A stretch of 64,000 bases of DNA from Sclerodactyla briareus. Taxonomy: Eukaryota > Echinodermata > Holothuroidea > Dendrochirotida > Sclerodactylidae. Below are positions 1 through 11,770 of the stretch, one piece after another (position 1 is the stretch's first letter; every line of letters begins with the position of its first letter). The DNA is taken from positions 1 to 64,000 of the forward strand of contig JAODTK010003943.1 in assembly GCA_026419785.1 (NCBI GenBank), written 5' to 3'. The translations under genes were made by a program, and so were the position numbers. The notes under the pieces were generated by a model that was not told where the DNA came from, ran no database searches, and saw only the letters and a program-made list of their open reading frames with translations.

Positions 1-200
1 ATGCGATCGGAAGTAGTATCAGGTTTAGCTGCACTTATCGGTATTGACGGTTTGCAAGAATCCTTCATATATCTAATTTATATCTAGGTTTTCATTTGTA
101 ATACCAAGTCAAGCGTGTGACCATGCATTGGGAGGATCATTGACTGCGAGATATTCTATGAGAACCATAAACTCATAAAGTTCATGGCTTTCTACTAACA

Positions 201-414
201 CCCCGTCCATAGGGTACTGATGCAGCCATCGCTTCACCGTGAGGCACACCTTTCAATGGCCTACTGAGCAGCCATAACCACATAAGGTATTTCACACCTT
301 CCATAGGTATTGGCAAACCGTAGCCTCAAGGGTAATATACCACCCGTTCATAAGGACTATGCACCCATAACCTCATAGAGACTACACATCCCTTCAATAG
401 GGTACGTGCAGCCG
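201..414. repeat. Degenerate minisatellite, 46-48 bp unit, about 4.5 copies
   Basis: Units begin near 201, 249, 297, 343 and 389. Each opens with a variant of CCNTTCAATAGGGTAC and continues with GCAGCCATAACCTCATAAGG and a short CAC-rich end. Copies differ at many positions, so the array is old. No coding frame runs through it. Bases 1-200 show nothing recognisable. Confidence 0.7.
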
Positions 415-527
415 TTTTTGTCATTGCTGTTGTTACATGTTTGTTAGTCTAGGGATTTCATGTGTTTAATTGCAAAAATCCTAACGTCATCCTACGGCCA
501 TTTTAATAATTCAGGGCAGACTATTGC

Positions 528-805
528 TCGAGAAAAAAAAAGGGAATTATTATCAAACTAAAATATATTTCTACACTCAGAATTATATGTTATCCTAGAA
601 ATTAATATTATGTTGGCAAGAGTTATTCATGTTCCAGCGAAATACTATATGTGCAAGAAAAATATTTATTTAGTTTTACAAAAGTATGTAACAAAAAAAT
701 TTATTTTCATACAAATTTGTCCATGACAAAAAAACGTTTCTACAAAAAAAAAAACACGAATATTGTTATAACCAGAAAAAAAAAAAATCAAAATTAAAGG
801 AATAT
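528..805. other. A-rich low-complexity stretch
   Basis: Several A runs of 7 to 12 bases lie in an AT-rich background. Short minus-strand open frames here encode Phe-rich peptides that simply follow the base composition. No gene or element is recognised. Confidence 0.6.
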
Positions 806-939
806 ATTGGGCTACAATTATTCGTTGGCAACAGAGAATAATTGCGGCCAAATAAAGAATAGATTGCAACAAAAATCCATCATGATCAACGTAGACTTTG
901 TGAACAGCCGTTGCTTATAATCGTTAAGAGTACCGTGCG

Positions 940-1290
940 GCGTGGAGTGGACGTTTACGAAGCGCGAAACGTAACGAAACGTAAATACATCAAGTGGACA
1001 ACCCATCGAAAAACAAATCAACCTATCGAAAACAGAATCAACCCTTCGAAAAAAGAACAACCCATCCGAAAACAGAAGAATTAAAGCGCAAAGAATGAAT
1101 CAACCCATTGAAAAGCGCATCAGCTATCAAACACGAAATAGAAAGTCATAAGATACTCCATGACCTCCACCTTAACAAGATTCTCATTGTTTTGCCGTGT
1201 CCTTTTAAGTGTGATACATTCCGCGCAGTCCTGGTGCGTGGAGTGTAACAAAATCATCAAAATGGGAACAAGCCCAGCCAGAGAGTTGGA
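940..1290 (+). repeat. Dispersed repeat R1, plus-strand copy, with internal hairpin
   Basis: The copy has three parts: a block with GCGAAACGTAACGAAA (about 964-980), a decayed run of AATCAACCC-[AT]TCGAAAA units (about 1000-1120), and a hairpin at 1216-1246 followed by GTAACAAAATCATCA. The same parts occur in the same order, inverted, at 4370-4745. The hairpin arms are ACATTCCGCGCA and TGCGTGGAGTGT around a 7-base loop. The two arm positions that are not Watson-Crick pairs are G-U pairs. The family is unknown and may be a small non-autonomous element. Confidence 0.65.
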
Positions 1291-1299
1291 AATCAATAC

Positions 1300-4200
1300 G
1301 TCCCAAAACAAGAAACAGGGTGGTCCAACCCGGAACAAGGTGTCGAAAACAGAAACATGTGGGGTGTCAAAACCAGAAGCGAACTGTCCAGGAAAAGCAA
1401 GACAACCGCAACCCTTGCGTAATGAGTCCTTGTCGCAATTTTTTATAAAGTGGTGGAGATTAATGGGAGGAGAAGGGGAGGAGGGTTTATGTGGTTTGAA
1501 AGGGGGAGTGTGAGGAAAAAAAAGTGTTTAATTTATAGCGAGTGTAAAGGAGGCCCACGGTGGCGGAGTTGGATGAGAGTGGATGTGGGAAGAGGTAAAT
1601 AGGGTGAGTGTACTGAGTGGAGGGGTATGCGAAGAGAGGGTAGTCAGAGAATAGATTAACAGTTATCGCACGACATGACGATCAATGTTCGTAGACGTGA
1701 ACTCAAGCACTACATGGACTTACCAACTGGACTCCATTTAACAGAAAAATTTATGAATGGAATGACGATTACAAAAGACTACACATTTGCCTATGGAGCA
1801 CTTGAAAACGAATTCCAACCCAGCATTCTTGGCCAAGGTCATTAATCCTGTTCATTGCATGCATTGAGCTGTGGAGTTGAGCCTATGGCAGTGCACAAGA
1901 GCGGCGGCCAGCGGTTGGAAGCGGGACATCCCCCCCCCCCCTCCCCGGCGGGGAAGATTTCACATTTTTCGGGTAGGACCGAGAGGGTGTGCTAAAATAA
2001 CCACACCTCGAAGAGGCGAGTGCCCCGATTTGTATTGTTATTTCCGACCTATAGGCCTGGTGAAATTCGTATATTCCATCTAAAATTGCCGCGCGCACCC
2101 CATAACGTATATCTTATTCTTCGCGTAAGTTTAGGATCAGTATAATACCTCACTATGATCCTACAAACTATACAACCGTAGCATAATAGGCTGTACAAGT
2201 CTTATGGTTATCTTTGGAATGTCCCTGAAGAGATCAATGTTTACATTCTGTTTGTGAGGGGAACCTCCTTCCCGAAGAGTCTACCACTGGTTTTGCCTGA
2301 CAGCAACATCAACACACAAAACATAGAAAATGCAGGTATTGACGTAGGGGGGTAGGCTGAGACTGCTAATCTTTGATCAATCCTGGACCAACGCCGTCGG
2401 GGAACTCTCCGCCCCCCACCCAACCCTCCCCACCAAAGACACTGCTCCGTGCATCGGCAAATACTGGCTTATTTGACACTTGTATTGACTTCACTTGTGT
2501 TAATACATGTATTCATCGAGTGATTGCTGTAACATTCCATTCTAATCTTTTCCATCCTGCTGTCAACTAACAAACGGTGAAAGTGGAGATGTGGGTTTAT
2601 AATAACAAGTATTATGGCCTGGAAGTTGAATTTGTAATCTTTTCTAATGGATTAAGACGACTCAAAATACAGGTAATGAAATCATCAGCCTATATGGAGT
2701 CGGCAAATTTTCCTTGGTGCAATGTCATGACCTCATCAGTTCCACACATGGAATGGATTTGTGCATGTTAACAAGCTCAATGGTTAAAACGTACTGATTT
2801 TTCCTGATGTCCCATTCATTCCTCAAAAATGACCCTTGGTCTACTGCAAAGACTGCACACACTTTTCAACCGGAACAACAACTATCTTACTTTAACCTCA
2901 TCGAGATAATCATGTTTTTTGTCTCGACTGACCGAATTAGGAAAGAAACAGTGTTCCTATGGCGTATATTGTGGTATGTCACACTTCCCTGATAAAGGCC
3001 GGACCTTCCTATCAAGTCCAGCCTAACTTAACATGTCCATGGCCAACGTCTACTTTTGAGTTCAATGGGGCTCCTACAGTTAACACAAATTACCGCTAAC
3101 ACGGTAACAAATCTCCGGATTAGGCACCTTGTTAGGTTTGTATTGAATCAAAATAATCCGTCGGGATTGAAATATAATACATGAATCACTATTACAAGCT
3201 ATAATGCGTCTGCTCCTGATAATCACCTGTATCGTCAATTACTGGCCATTAGATTTTGACAACGGTTCCGTGTTATTTTGAAAGCTAGGCTCGCTTGCCT
3301 CGCGCAGGTCAATCTCGACTTGCCAACATTATAGCATCTCTATATCAAGTTAACTTCGTATTGTGGGCTATTCGCTGACATCATATGACATGCACACAAT
3401 ATGAAATTTTAGGTAATTAACATTAGCTGTGATGACATAGCTTAATAACTCTGATATTCAATCTTTTGCGCGATGAGCGCCGAATTAAAATTACAAATAT
3501 CAGTTAGCAACACCATGCCATGGGACGCCGTGGGAAATTTCTGAATGCGATTCTTTCGATTTTTCTGATTGACCTAAAAACGCGGCCGTCTGTTTCCCCA
3601 TTTTCCAATCAAGCATAAGTTTTACATAGGACAGTTAGAACCACAAAGGGCTCTCTATAGACAGTTTAAACTGGATCAATAGACCTAGGAGTTTTCCAAT
3701 GATCGCATTTCTTGTACACCCACACGCCTGAAATTTGTGAAATTTACCGATTCTCCATTGAGAATTCATTCGAAAAATTTTTTTTCATGAAGGCGAAAAA
3801 ACGCCGTCGGTTCCTGAAGACATATCGCTTGTGAATTGGACATCATGAGAAAGAGTGGAATATCCTCTTTCAGCTATTGAAATAAAGCTGGAGTGATAGC
3901 TTACAACGTTTCCAGAGTTCTTGTAATTCTAGGACGAATAATTTGTGTCTTAAAGAGGGAATTACACACTGGCATCACTGCTTGGTTTAGCCTTAACAGC
4001 AAAAGCGCGGTTAGTTCCGTTATGTCTTCATTTATAGAGATAATTAGACAATATTAGAAAGGCGCTACTAATAGCATGTCTTCCATGCCTCGCCTTAACA
4101 AATACAGTAGGAAAGGGACACAACATACCCAATCGCCGACTGTGATCCGATGCCATAGTTGGCCATAGCAACCATAACTACTTTTGCCCAATTTATACTA

Positions 4201-4369
4201 TTTTAAAATAGAATGACCAGAGGGTAAGAACAAAAACAGCTCCTCGCCTGACAGCACAATCCAGACATTTCTCCCGAAATATGCTATTAGCCGAAAGAAC
4301 ATGGCAAAAATGCAATGGAAGGCTTGCATTCAGATCTTAGAAATCACTCTTCAAGGAATCACTACGCAG
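1300..4369. other. 3 kb with no recognised gene or repeat
   Basis: Open frames of 60-70 codons occur on both strands but none resembles a known family or has splice-site support. A C-rich tract (about 1930-1948) lies in a GC-richer patch at 1895-2010. The segment sits between the two inverted R1 copies, so it could be the interior of a 3.8-kb element. I see no transposase or reverse transcriptase reading to support that. Confidence 0.5.
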
Positions 4370-4745
4370 GAATGCGTTCCAAATCCTGATGGTCTGATTC
4401 CATTCCTGATGATTTTGTTACACTCCGCGCACCAGGACTGCGCGGAGTGTACCACACTTAAAGGAGCGCGCCATACAATGAAAATACTGTAAGGTGAGGT
4501 CAGGAGTATAGTATCATATGACGTAAGATTCTTGTTTGAAGGATTGATTCCCTGTCAATGGGTCTTGATTCTTTCTTTGAAGGCTTGATTCTGTTTTCGA
4601 TGGGTTGATTCTTTCTTTGAAGGCTTGATTCTGTTTTCGATGGGTTGATTCTTTCTTTGAAGGCTTGATTCTGTTTTCGATGGGTTGATTCCAACTTTGA
4701 TGGATTTCGTTACGTTTCGCACTCCGTAGAACGTTGAATCTACTG
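4370..4745 (-). repeat. Dispersed repeat R1, minus-strand copy, with 40-bp tandem array
   Basis: This is the inverted partner of the copy at 940-1290. It keeps a perfect 12-bp inverted repeat at 4420-4431 and 4439-4450, with arms ACACTCCGCGCA and TGCGCGGAGTGT and loop CCAGGAC. Three identical 40-bp units follow (4565-4604, 4605-4644, 4645-4684). Each is a dimer of two related 20-mers, TTGATTCTTTCTTTGAAGGC and TTGATTCTGTTTTCGATGGG. Open frames of 64-93 codons across the array are repeat translation. The flank at 4699-4735 also matches the outer flank of the other copy. Confidence 0.75.
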
Positions 4746-4859
4746 TCACTGTACCGAGAGTACCTGAGTGGCATTCTGTCAACCTGCAACTGCTTAACAA
4801 CAGCCTAAATTCAGTAGGGTTACCTCTCTCATCCATGACTTACAGCGCCTAGCTAGCTG

Positions 4860-5185
4860 CGGGGGCTTATGACCCGACACCTCGACCCTATCCTGCTTTT
4901 TATATCCAGTCGATGGGTCCAGTTCTGCCTGGAAAGCAGTTTCTTCACCCAGCCAGAATTAACTCGCGCGATGAACGGTAGTCGCGTTATATTCCGTACT
5001 GACCAGATACGTATGCAATACGCCTAGCTGGACCCCGAACATTCCCGATTATTCGGGCAACCTGGCAGCCGATTTGGTTCTTTCTCAAGCCTAGAGAAGA
5101 AACCGACCTGCCTCCTCTGGGTTCCAAACCCACGACCGATGGGTTCCAAGCATTATCATCAGACCACTAGGCCATGTTGGCTAAT
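4860..5185 (-). mobile_element. tRNA-derived SINE
   Basis: On the minus strand the head carries an A-box-like TGGCCTAGTGG (complement of 5164-5174) and a B-box-like GGTTTGGAACC (complement of 5120-5130), 44 bases apart, which is normal tRNA-type RNA polymerase III spacing. The bases flanking the T arm do not pair with those before the A box, so no acceptor stem forms and this is not a working tRNA gene. The region downstream on the minus strand, to about 4860, is probably the SINE body. Its left end is not well defined. Confidence 0.55.
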
Positions 5186-5202
5186 AAGACCGATGATGAA
5201 AT

Positions 5203-5354
5203 CGGACACACACACACACAAACACACGCACGCAAACACACACACACCAAAACACGCCAACATACATACATACATAACATACATACATACATAATACATA
5301 CATACATAACATACATACATACATACCTACATACATACATACATACATACATAC
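5203..5354. repeat. Microsatellite, CA then CATA repeats
   Basis: CA dinucleotides (5203-5250) pass into CATA tetranucleotides (about 5260-5354). The 197-codon plus-strand frame and 110-codon minus-strand frame over this region are repeat translation. Confidence 0.95.
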
Positions 5355-5616
5355 GCACGTTCGAAGCGCTAAAGGGTACCAGCAAAGTACTTGTTTTCGC
5401 TAAGGGGAACCGGCAGCCCCGAGCGCGCCTATGGCGCGCCAGCAGAACGTGCGCCTCGAGGCGGTTGGCAACCCAGTGCGCAGCGGGGCGTGGCGGCACT
5501 GCTCCTTATAAGAGACGTTCGCGGAAGCCTACTGCTAAGATTCGATGTTCACGTGCGACCGAGAGGAGGTCGGGGCTGCCATCTCGCGTACGCGCTAAGG
5601 TAGTCGTCGTGCGTAA
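5355..5616. other. GC-rich spacer between two CATA arrays
   Basis: About 260 bp, clearly GC-richer than its surroundings, with many CpG (for example GAGCGCGCCTATGGCGCGCC). It is bounded on each side by a CATA microsatellite. No known gene is seen in it. It could be an insertion into one original array. Confidence 0.5.
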
Positions 5617-5704
5617 ATACATACATACATACATCATACATACATACATAACATACATACATACATACATACTACATACATACATACATACATACATACA
5701 TACT
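5617..5704. repeat. CATA microsatellite
   Basis: CATA tetranucleotides with occasional single-base slips. Confidence 0.95.
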
Positions 5705-6462
5705 TCTCAAATCGACCTTTGCTCTATAGAAGAATTGCTAGATATGCCTGTATTACGGTTGTTGTAAATACTCACGTTTCCGATTTTCCGAATTTGTTTA
5801 GTTATACTCGTAGAATATCTACCGGAAATTTTTGGCGACTCCAATAGCAGACACTCAGGTGTAGGGTCAAAATCTACAGTATCCCCTAATCCAGACCCAG
5901 CTAAGCGTATTGCATACGTAACTGTTGTGTAAACGGGTTATAACAAACTAATGAGGGATGTGTTTACAGCTACAACTGCATGTGGGTTCCTGTTTAATTT
6001 AGAATTGCCTTACCAGCCTGGTTTATTAACATGCAAACATTATAGAGGGAATGCAAACAAACGACGGAAAACCTGCAGTAAACGTCAAAACAGTTTGCAG
6101 GCCCCATGCATACCATAAAACTGTTTCATTTGCGGGGATTTCCAGAACACGTCACCTACCGATATTTGCAAAACAATCGGTAGTGTCACTCTAACCAAAT
6201 TTCACCAACAGATAATTTTCTGTCCTGTCTGTATAACGTCTATGCATAATTCTTGCTGCCCATTTTGGAAAGACTAGGCCTACTACAACAGCTTATTCGT
6301 AGAATATGCAGTAATTCCACAGGATTGGAAACACGTCGATTCTGTTCATGACAGAATCGATATATCCATCAAAATTTACGTTATGTCAGCTAAACGTACT
6401 GGAGCAGGATCTGTGTTTTTCAATTCTATATATAATCAAATATTGGCATGTGTTGCTACTCA

Positions 6463-7140
6463 ATCTTACATTGGGATCCTCCTCAGTGACAAATGTCATT
6501 CTCTCATCATATTGACAAAATATGCTCAAGATCAAGCAGAACACTGGGTTCCCTAAACAGAATCTGAGATCCTGCCCGCCTGAACTACGAGAACTGCCTC
6601 ATGTATCCATGTGCCGCTCAACCCTCGAATATGCTTCACAGATCGTGGTACCCCCCAATATACAAGTTCCGGACCAGGATGAACTATAAAGGATCCAAAG
6701 GAAGGCTGCACGCTTTGTTGTACGCAATTTCCGCAGAAATGCTAGCGTGACTGATATAATGGCGGAGCTAAAATGGGAACCTCTGGCAGAGAGAAGAAAG
6801 AAGTCTAGACATGCTCTTTTTTACCAAATAGTAAATGATCAAGCTGCCAAGTGGCAATCCCTAATGAAAGACAAGGGAGACGTGGCTGTTAGTCGTTACA
6901 TTCATCTGCCACATAAGCACCAAGCATATCAGTATAGTTGTTTACCCCAGGACTATAAAAGATGGAACAATCTACCAACTATTGTTAAATTGTTTAAATC
7001 AAGTTTGTCCATGCAAGTATACTAGGCTGCAGCGCTTGTGCACCGATTCTACTTGTGATATCCGAAATGAGTTCTAACGAGTATCCGGCAGAAGAATGGA
7101 TCTGCTTGTGCTTATAAATAAACCTAGTATGAAGTATATA
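6463..7140 (+). mobile_element. LINE 3' end, CR1/Jockey-type reverse transcriptase tail
   Basis: The translated region reads YIGILLSDK near 6466 (family pattern YLGV-x-LSD), then a leucine-rich stretch, STLEYASQIVVPP (about 6618-6657), RIQRKAARFVVRNF (6690-6731) and SVTDIMAELKWEPLAERRK (6744-6800). It ends at 7023-7025 after a YKRWNNLP motif. That order is characteristic of the C-terminal, post-thumb part of CR1/L2/Jockey-group LINE proteins, which copy their RNA at a nicked chromosomal site. At least one in-frame TAA precedes the RIQRKAARF motif and a frame change is needed upstream, so the copy is dead. The 3' untranslated part runs to a short A/T-rich tail near 7140. The catalytic YADD region is missing, so the copy is 5'-truncated. 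Confidence 0.75.
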
Positions 7141-9490
7141 AGTATATAACAACGTCTTGCGGTTCTGAACGAATGACGCAATAAGTTCACATTATAGTTG
7201 CGACCACAGAGAGCGAACCAGCATTTCATAGGCGCGGATATTAAGGGGTGAGTTTTTGATGTAAAAGTCGACTTTTGTTTTGTTTTGGTTTTCAGTATAT
7301 TTAGAAATTTGAAAAATTAAAAATGACGATGAGCGCAATACCATAGAACCTGGTCACAATCAATCAGTTATTTGTTCGAGAAAAACAATCTAAACAGATG
7401 GGGCAGTCTATGGTATTGACCGTACTTCAAACAGGCAAGTTGCATATTTCTAACGACCCATTGTTCAGCGTGGGCTGCGAGCCGAACCGCGGCATGCCGA
7501 GGTACCAGTAAAACAGGTAATGCTTTGTAACCGTACCGTTGCAAATACCTCAGTAGCGGGTTGGTGTTATTAAACCGATGTGAGCTGGCTACCTATCGCG
7601 CGGGAAATACCCCACATGGAAGTCGAATTATAGAACCCCTTATTATGGTTTTAAAAGCTGAAGCAGAAAACTGCGATTTACAAATTTCTCAGGGGTGAAG
7701 CTTTCAAAAAACCTGCGGTAGACACATACATTTACTTTCTGGACTTCCAAACCGCAAGCGGGCATGAAGCGACGACTTCTGAGAAAAAAAAAAAAAACTC
7801 CAGCAAGTGAGCCTTTCGTCTGGTCTCGGCATAGGTTCATAACTCAAGAAACTACTGTCAGCATTTCCACTGGTAAGTACAACAACAACCAACCGACGGG
7901 ACCGGTTACGGTTCGGCTGTGTAATACAAAAAACTATAGAACTATTTAACTTGTATTGGAAGAGTGAACCTTAAACCCCTGGCGGTTCGTCAAAATAATA
8001 GTTTAAAATTAATTTATTCAACAAAGTAACTGGTCGTCTGTTTACATGGGATGACCCACATTCCCTCATCACATGAAACTAGCCCATGCTGATATGCTCA
8101 ACAATACATCCAGTGTGGTCACTGTACCGTATAGTAATACTGGTTCCTTGTAGTCACGGACCTTAAAGAGGATCTCGTCGATTTTTCAAATGGTCCAAAT
8201 AACAACCAGACAGGAGTACCCCCACGTGTGGTACAGTAGGGTGTTAAATATATTTATGATTAATAGACTTTTTCAAAATGAAGAATTCAAACAAAGAGTT
8301 CAATATTTCCCAGACCCTCACGTCGTGACATCCCGTCCCAAACCAGCCTAATTGCTTGGACAATTTTCCACACTGAAAGGTACTCAAGCCGTGCGGTCTC
8401 CCATGCATTGCATCCATCTGCAATTTCACACTACACAGTTCGCTACAAGACCTTCCAAAAGAAATGAAGAATACGAACACAAGACCCCTTCACCTTAGTT
8501 TTGGGGTCACGCCCTTGCATGAAGTTAGCCAATAGGTAGCATAACCTAGCCTAAATAATATATTTGTTATACTACTGGCTGGTGTGACGGTCGGTGATCA
8601 TAATTGTGAAATTTTCCGAGACTCTGAGCCGTCTGGGCCATATCTGAAAATCTACCTATTAACGGATCAAGAATTTAGCCATGTTTTGAAGAATCAAACA
8701 TGTGAAAAAAAAAATTAAGCCTAAAAAATAATCAAAATTGCAGTGGAACAATGACAGTCCTGCTGCAAGTGTGGGTCACACTCAGCTTGAAACCTCAGCA
8801 ACTGTCATTTCCGGCCATCTGGATGTTCTGTCCAATCCCAAATGTTTCTGGTTACGTTCCGCGCCTCCTCCAATTGCAAACTCCAACCCGTCCCTCCGTT
8901 TACGAATTCCTAGCTATACACCAGATAATTTTCACTATATGAAGTCAGTGGATATCGGTGGAGCAGTATATTATAGTCGGCGACTTGGCGAGGGTGAAAA
9001 ATTCCCTCACCTTCGAACAATTGGGCAAATATGACAAAAATTCGTGGTCAAATTTGAGTAGAAAAAGTGAGAGAATTGTCGGAAATGACTGCGGACTAGC
9101 CTGACTTCTGAATACAATGACGAAACATGCAACATTTTTTCTCCTTGCATCTATTTACGATTCGGAACCATTTTTTCTGCTCTCAAATCGAAATGCCCCG
9201 TAAGCCAACGACCCCCGTAACAGTCGGGCGCCCCTCTGCAGGCTGCAGGCCACGCCTTTTCCACGTGCTCTGCACCAGACTGACGCTCTACCCTTGGCGC
9301 TTTGCAGAGACCGGAAAGGTCCGTAGAAGCAAAACATCTGTTACTACTGCGGTCCAGTTAGCACTTCGTATGCTACATACCGTAGTACCGACATTCACAT
9401 CTCTTGCACAGATAATTTGAGATATTCAACGGACAGAATTTCACAATGAATAGGTTCGTTCTCACAAGTGGTTACCAGGCGACTACTCCC
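7141..9490. other. 2.3 kb with no recognised gene
   Basis: Frames of 60-98 codons occur (for example 8738-9034 plus) but show no family motif, and overlapping frames are equally open. No tandem structure was seen. Confidence 0.4.
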
Positions 9491-9491
9491 T

Positions 9492-9603
9492 TGGCTGTAT
9501 GTAGTTGTATGTATGTAATGTATGTATGTATGTTGTATGTATCGTATGATCTGATGTATGTAGGTATGTATGTATGTATGTTATGTATGTTATGCATGTA
9601 CAA
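9492..9603. repeat. GTAT microsatellite
   Basis: Imperfect TATG tetranucleotides. This is the reverse-complement class of the CATA arrays near 5.3 kb. Confidence 0.9.
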
Positions 9604-10004
9604 ATATTATATTTGCGCCTTTTCCAAAAGGGTACAAAGCGCTCGAGGATTCGTTGGTTTTCTCAAATATCAATGCGATTCTGATCTTTCAAAATGGTTC
9701 ATCGTCTCCATATGATTATACTTTACCCAGTAGCACTTGCCTACTTGCAGAGCTCTTTGCAACTACCCTGTTGCATGGCATCTGATACTTTCCACACGAA
9801 CATTTTCTACTTCATTGTTTGAGATCCAAGTTTTCACTGCTGCGTCAAACACTTGGATAGGGTGTTTCCGGCAATTTGTTTTTTTTCTGCAAAACCTAAA
9901 TTCTTGTACGACTCCGCTGAAAACCTACTGTTGCGCACGTTTAGATGGGTAATATGAGTTCAAACCTCAGGTAGGATGATCCTTGCGACATTTCTGCGGA
10001 CGTC

Positions 10005-10120
10005 ATGATCTGCCCATTCGCAGGATAAATAATTCCTCTCTCTTCATTAGTTCCGTGAAACTGTTCCAACACCATGTTGCTATGGTGATATTCGGTCGAG
10101 AAGGCAGTGTCCGCGACTTT
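10005..10120 (+). repeat. Dispersed repeat R2, partial copy
   Basis: Shares TAATTCCTC, CATTAGTTCCG, GAAACTGTTC, TGTTGCTA and AGTGTCCGC, in that order and with similar spacing, with the 334-bp units at 30477-31142. It is a diverged fragment with no coding potential. The remainder of 9604-11299 shows nothing else recognisable. Confidence 0.6.
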
Positions 10121-11299
10121 GGTAGGTAGACTATAATACTTTGGAAGATAGTACGTCTTTGGGATTGTCCAATGAGGAGTCGAATGCTACACTGACCTAA
10201 TACCTTATTGTCTGAAATTGTTATTGTGGAAAGATTTATTTCTTGTGTAAATGAAATGAGTCAAATGGAAGCAGGTACTAGCTATTCAGGCCATCAGAAG
10301 GGAAAAAAGACATTTTCAGTTACCATGGTGGTCTCTCAAGTTAGAAAGGTGTCGAAGTGAGTTTCACGATTGGGACATTATGATGGAGACATGGCCAAAC
10401 AAGTATAAATAGTAGAATGACCTAGAGAAGGAAAGTTGTTCCAGACGATTCGTTGAGCATTCTCGAAGGTGGAAACGAATAAAAAAGTTAATTGTCCCGC
10501 GCGATAAACATTGCTCTCCAAAATGCCACCATCTCTCGATGCTGTCTTCAACGTAATATTGGTATATTTCAAGGCCGCTCGAGTGGGAAAAAAACAATAA
10601 ATTAAGTCTGTCAGGTACAGAATTCCAAGTAGGCCTACCGTGCATGATTTCTACTTTTCGATAATCAACTTACACTGTCGGAGCCCTTTCGTGAACTTGG
10701 AGAACCCAATGGCGCTCACACTCCACTACGAGTGAAGATTAGTTACAAAATGCAATTTGCAACACACAAATGCGATCAATGAAAGCACACTCTAACCAGA
10801 GAAGGATATATCACAGAAAACTTTTTTTTTTTGGCACATTATAAAAAAAAATACACAGTACTGAGTAATGATGCCGATTAGTCCACCAAAATGATTGACT
10901 AAGTTTTTCACGTTACATGAACTTCAAGTGAGATAGAGCATAGGTTTTCCTAGTCTCTTCTCACAACTAGTCTAACCCAGACGCCTCTTGAAATTTAAAG
11001 GTTGTGAATTCAAGGAAACACACAGTGAGGAATTTGCCAGAAGGTAGAATGTTTTTTAAAAGTACCTGGGTTTTCTAGTCAACGCAAACTTTCGATTTCA
11101 ATTCCGGCTGATCCTAGTTTGAGAAAAGAGAACGGATGTAACAATTAAACAACAACAACAAGGCAAGAGTATATGGAAGTGTGGGAAAGGAAAATACCGG
11201 TAACATAGCAAGCGTTTCCGTCACTCGCAATCGCTCGCAAATTAGACTCGGTAGGAGGGTACCATGATATAACAGGCGGCACTGCACCCTTCGATTCAT

Positions 11300-11770
11300 C
11301 CAAAACCAAGAAGACAAGACGTTTTGTCCTCAGATCCATTGAGCACCTCGATTCCAAAAATTCGTTGTTCCCATCGCATTGCTACTGTCTGATGAGGATA
11401 CCAAAATGTTGTCCAAGGGACTGATTTTCTGTCCAAAGCCTAAACAGATTGACACAAAAAACTTTCCCTGAACCTCGAAGCGTCGGAGACGCCTCCGGCT
11501 AAATTTTCCTGAGGAAGTGTTCAACTGTATCCCCCCCCGAATGATAAGGGAGCAAATAAATTCGAGCCAAAAGCACGCGGATCCCTGCAAAAGATCACTG
11601 TCTTCTTTGAATAGCATACATGTCAGCCTCAATTAGAAATGCTCGTGACATCCTCAACAAACTCGACAGGCAAATCATTGGCCTGCTACGTCACCTGACG
11701 ATATCGTGATCAAACCTGCAGACAAAAAAATCTGCCGGTTTAAGCCAAACGGTTACTAAACAATCCTCTC
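11300..11770 (+). mobile_element. Penelope-like element fragment (N-terminal/RT junction)
   Basis: Translation gives an LSDED-like start, then KMLSKGLIFCPKPKQIDTK (about 11406-11462), RRRLRLNFPEE, a spacer and PDDIVIKPADKK (about 11696-11731). In Penelope-like retroelements a 'LSKGL-x-F-x-P' block lies upstream of the reverse transcriptase, followed by '(D/N)IVIKPADKG', so both order and spacing fit. The fragment covers about 150 codons and shows stops or frame changes between blocks. The finger-palm catalytic region and the GIY-YIG endonuclease are not seen downstream. It is an old, partial, inactive copy. Bases 11771-12559 contain nothing recognised. Confidence 0.65.

Larger units (their letters stand above)
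5009..5919. repeat. 23-bp inverted repeat pair 890 bp apart
   Basis: Bases 5009-5031 and the reverse complement of 5897-5919 agree at 22 of 23 positions (core TATGCAATACGC). The left arm lies inside the SINE body. The right arm may therefore be the tail of a second, opposite SINE copy rather than a terminal repeat of one element. Microsatellites and a GC-rich spacer lie between the arms. Confidence 0.5.

Noticed and set aside
4500-4836. Lys/Asn-rich repeat protein (91-93 codons, minus strand)
   Set aside because: It follows the 40-bp tandem units, which are open in more than one frame.
5110-5185. Genuine tRNA gene on the minus strand
   Set aside because: A and B boxes are present, but the acceptor stem does not pair and the T stem is degenerate. 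A SINE head fits better.
5203-5704. CRISPR-like alternation of repeats and spacer
   Set aside because: Simple CATA microsatellites on each side of one spacer in eukaryotic DNA; no direct-repeat/spacer array.
5174-5767. 197-codon open frame, the longest in the window
   Set aside because: It is a translation of CA/CATA microsatellites plus a GC-rich spacer; Thr-His-Ile repeats throughout.
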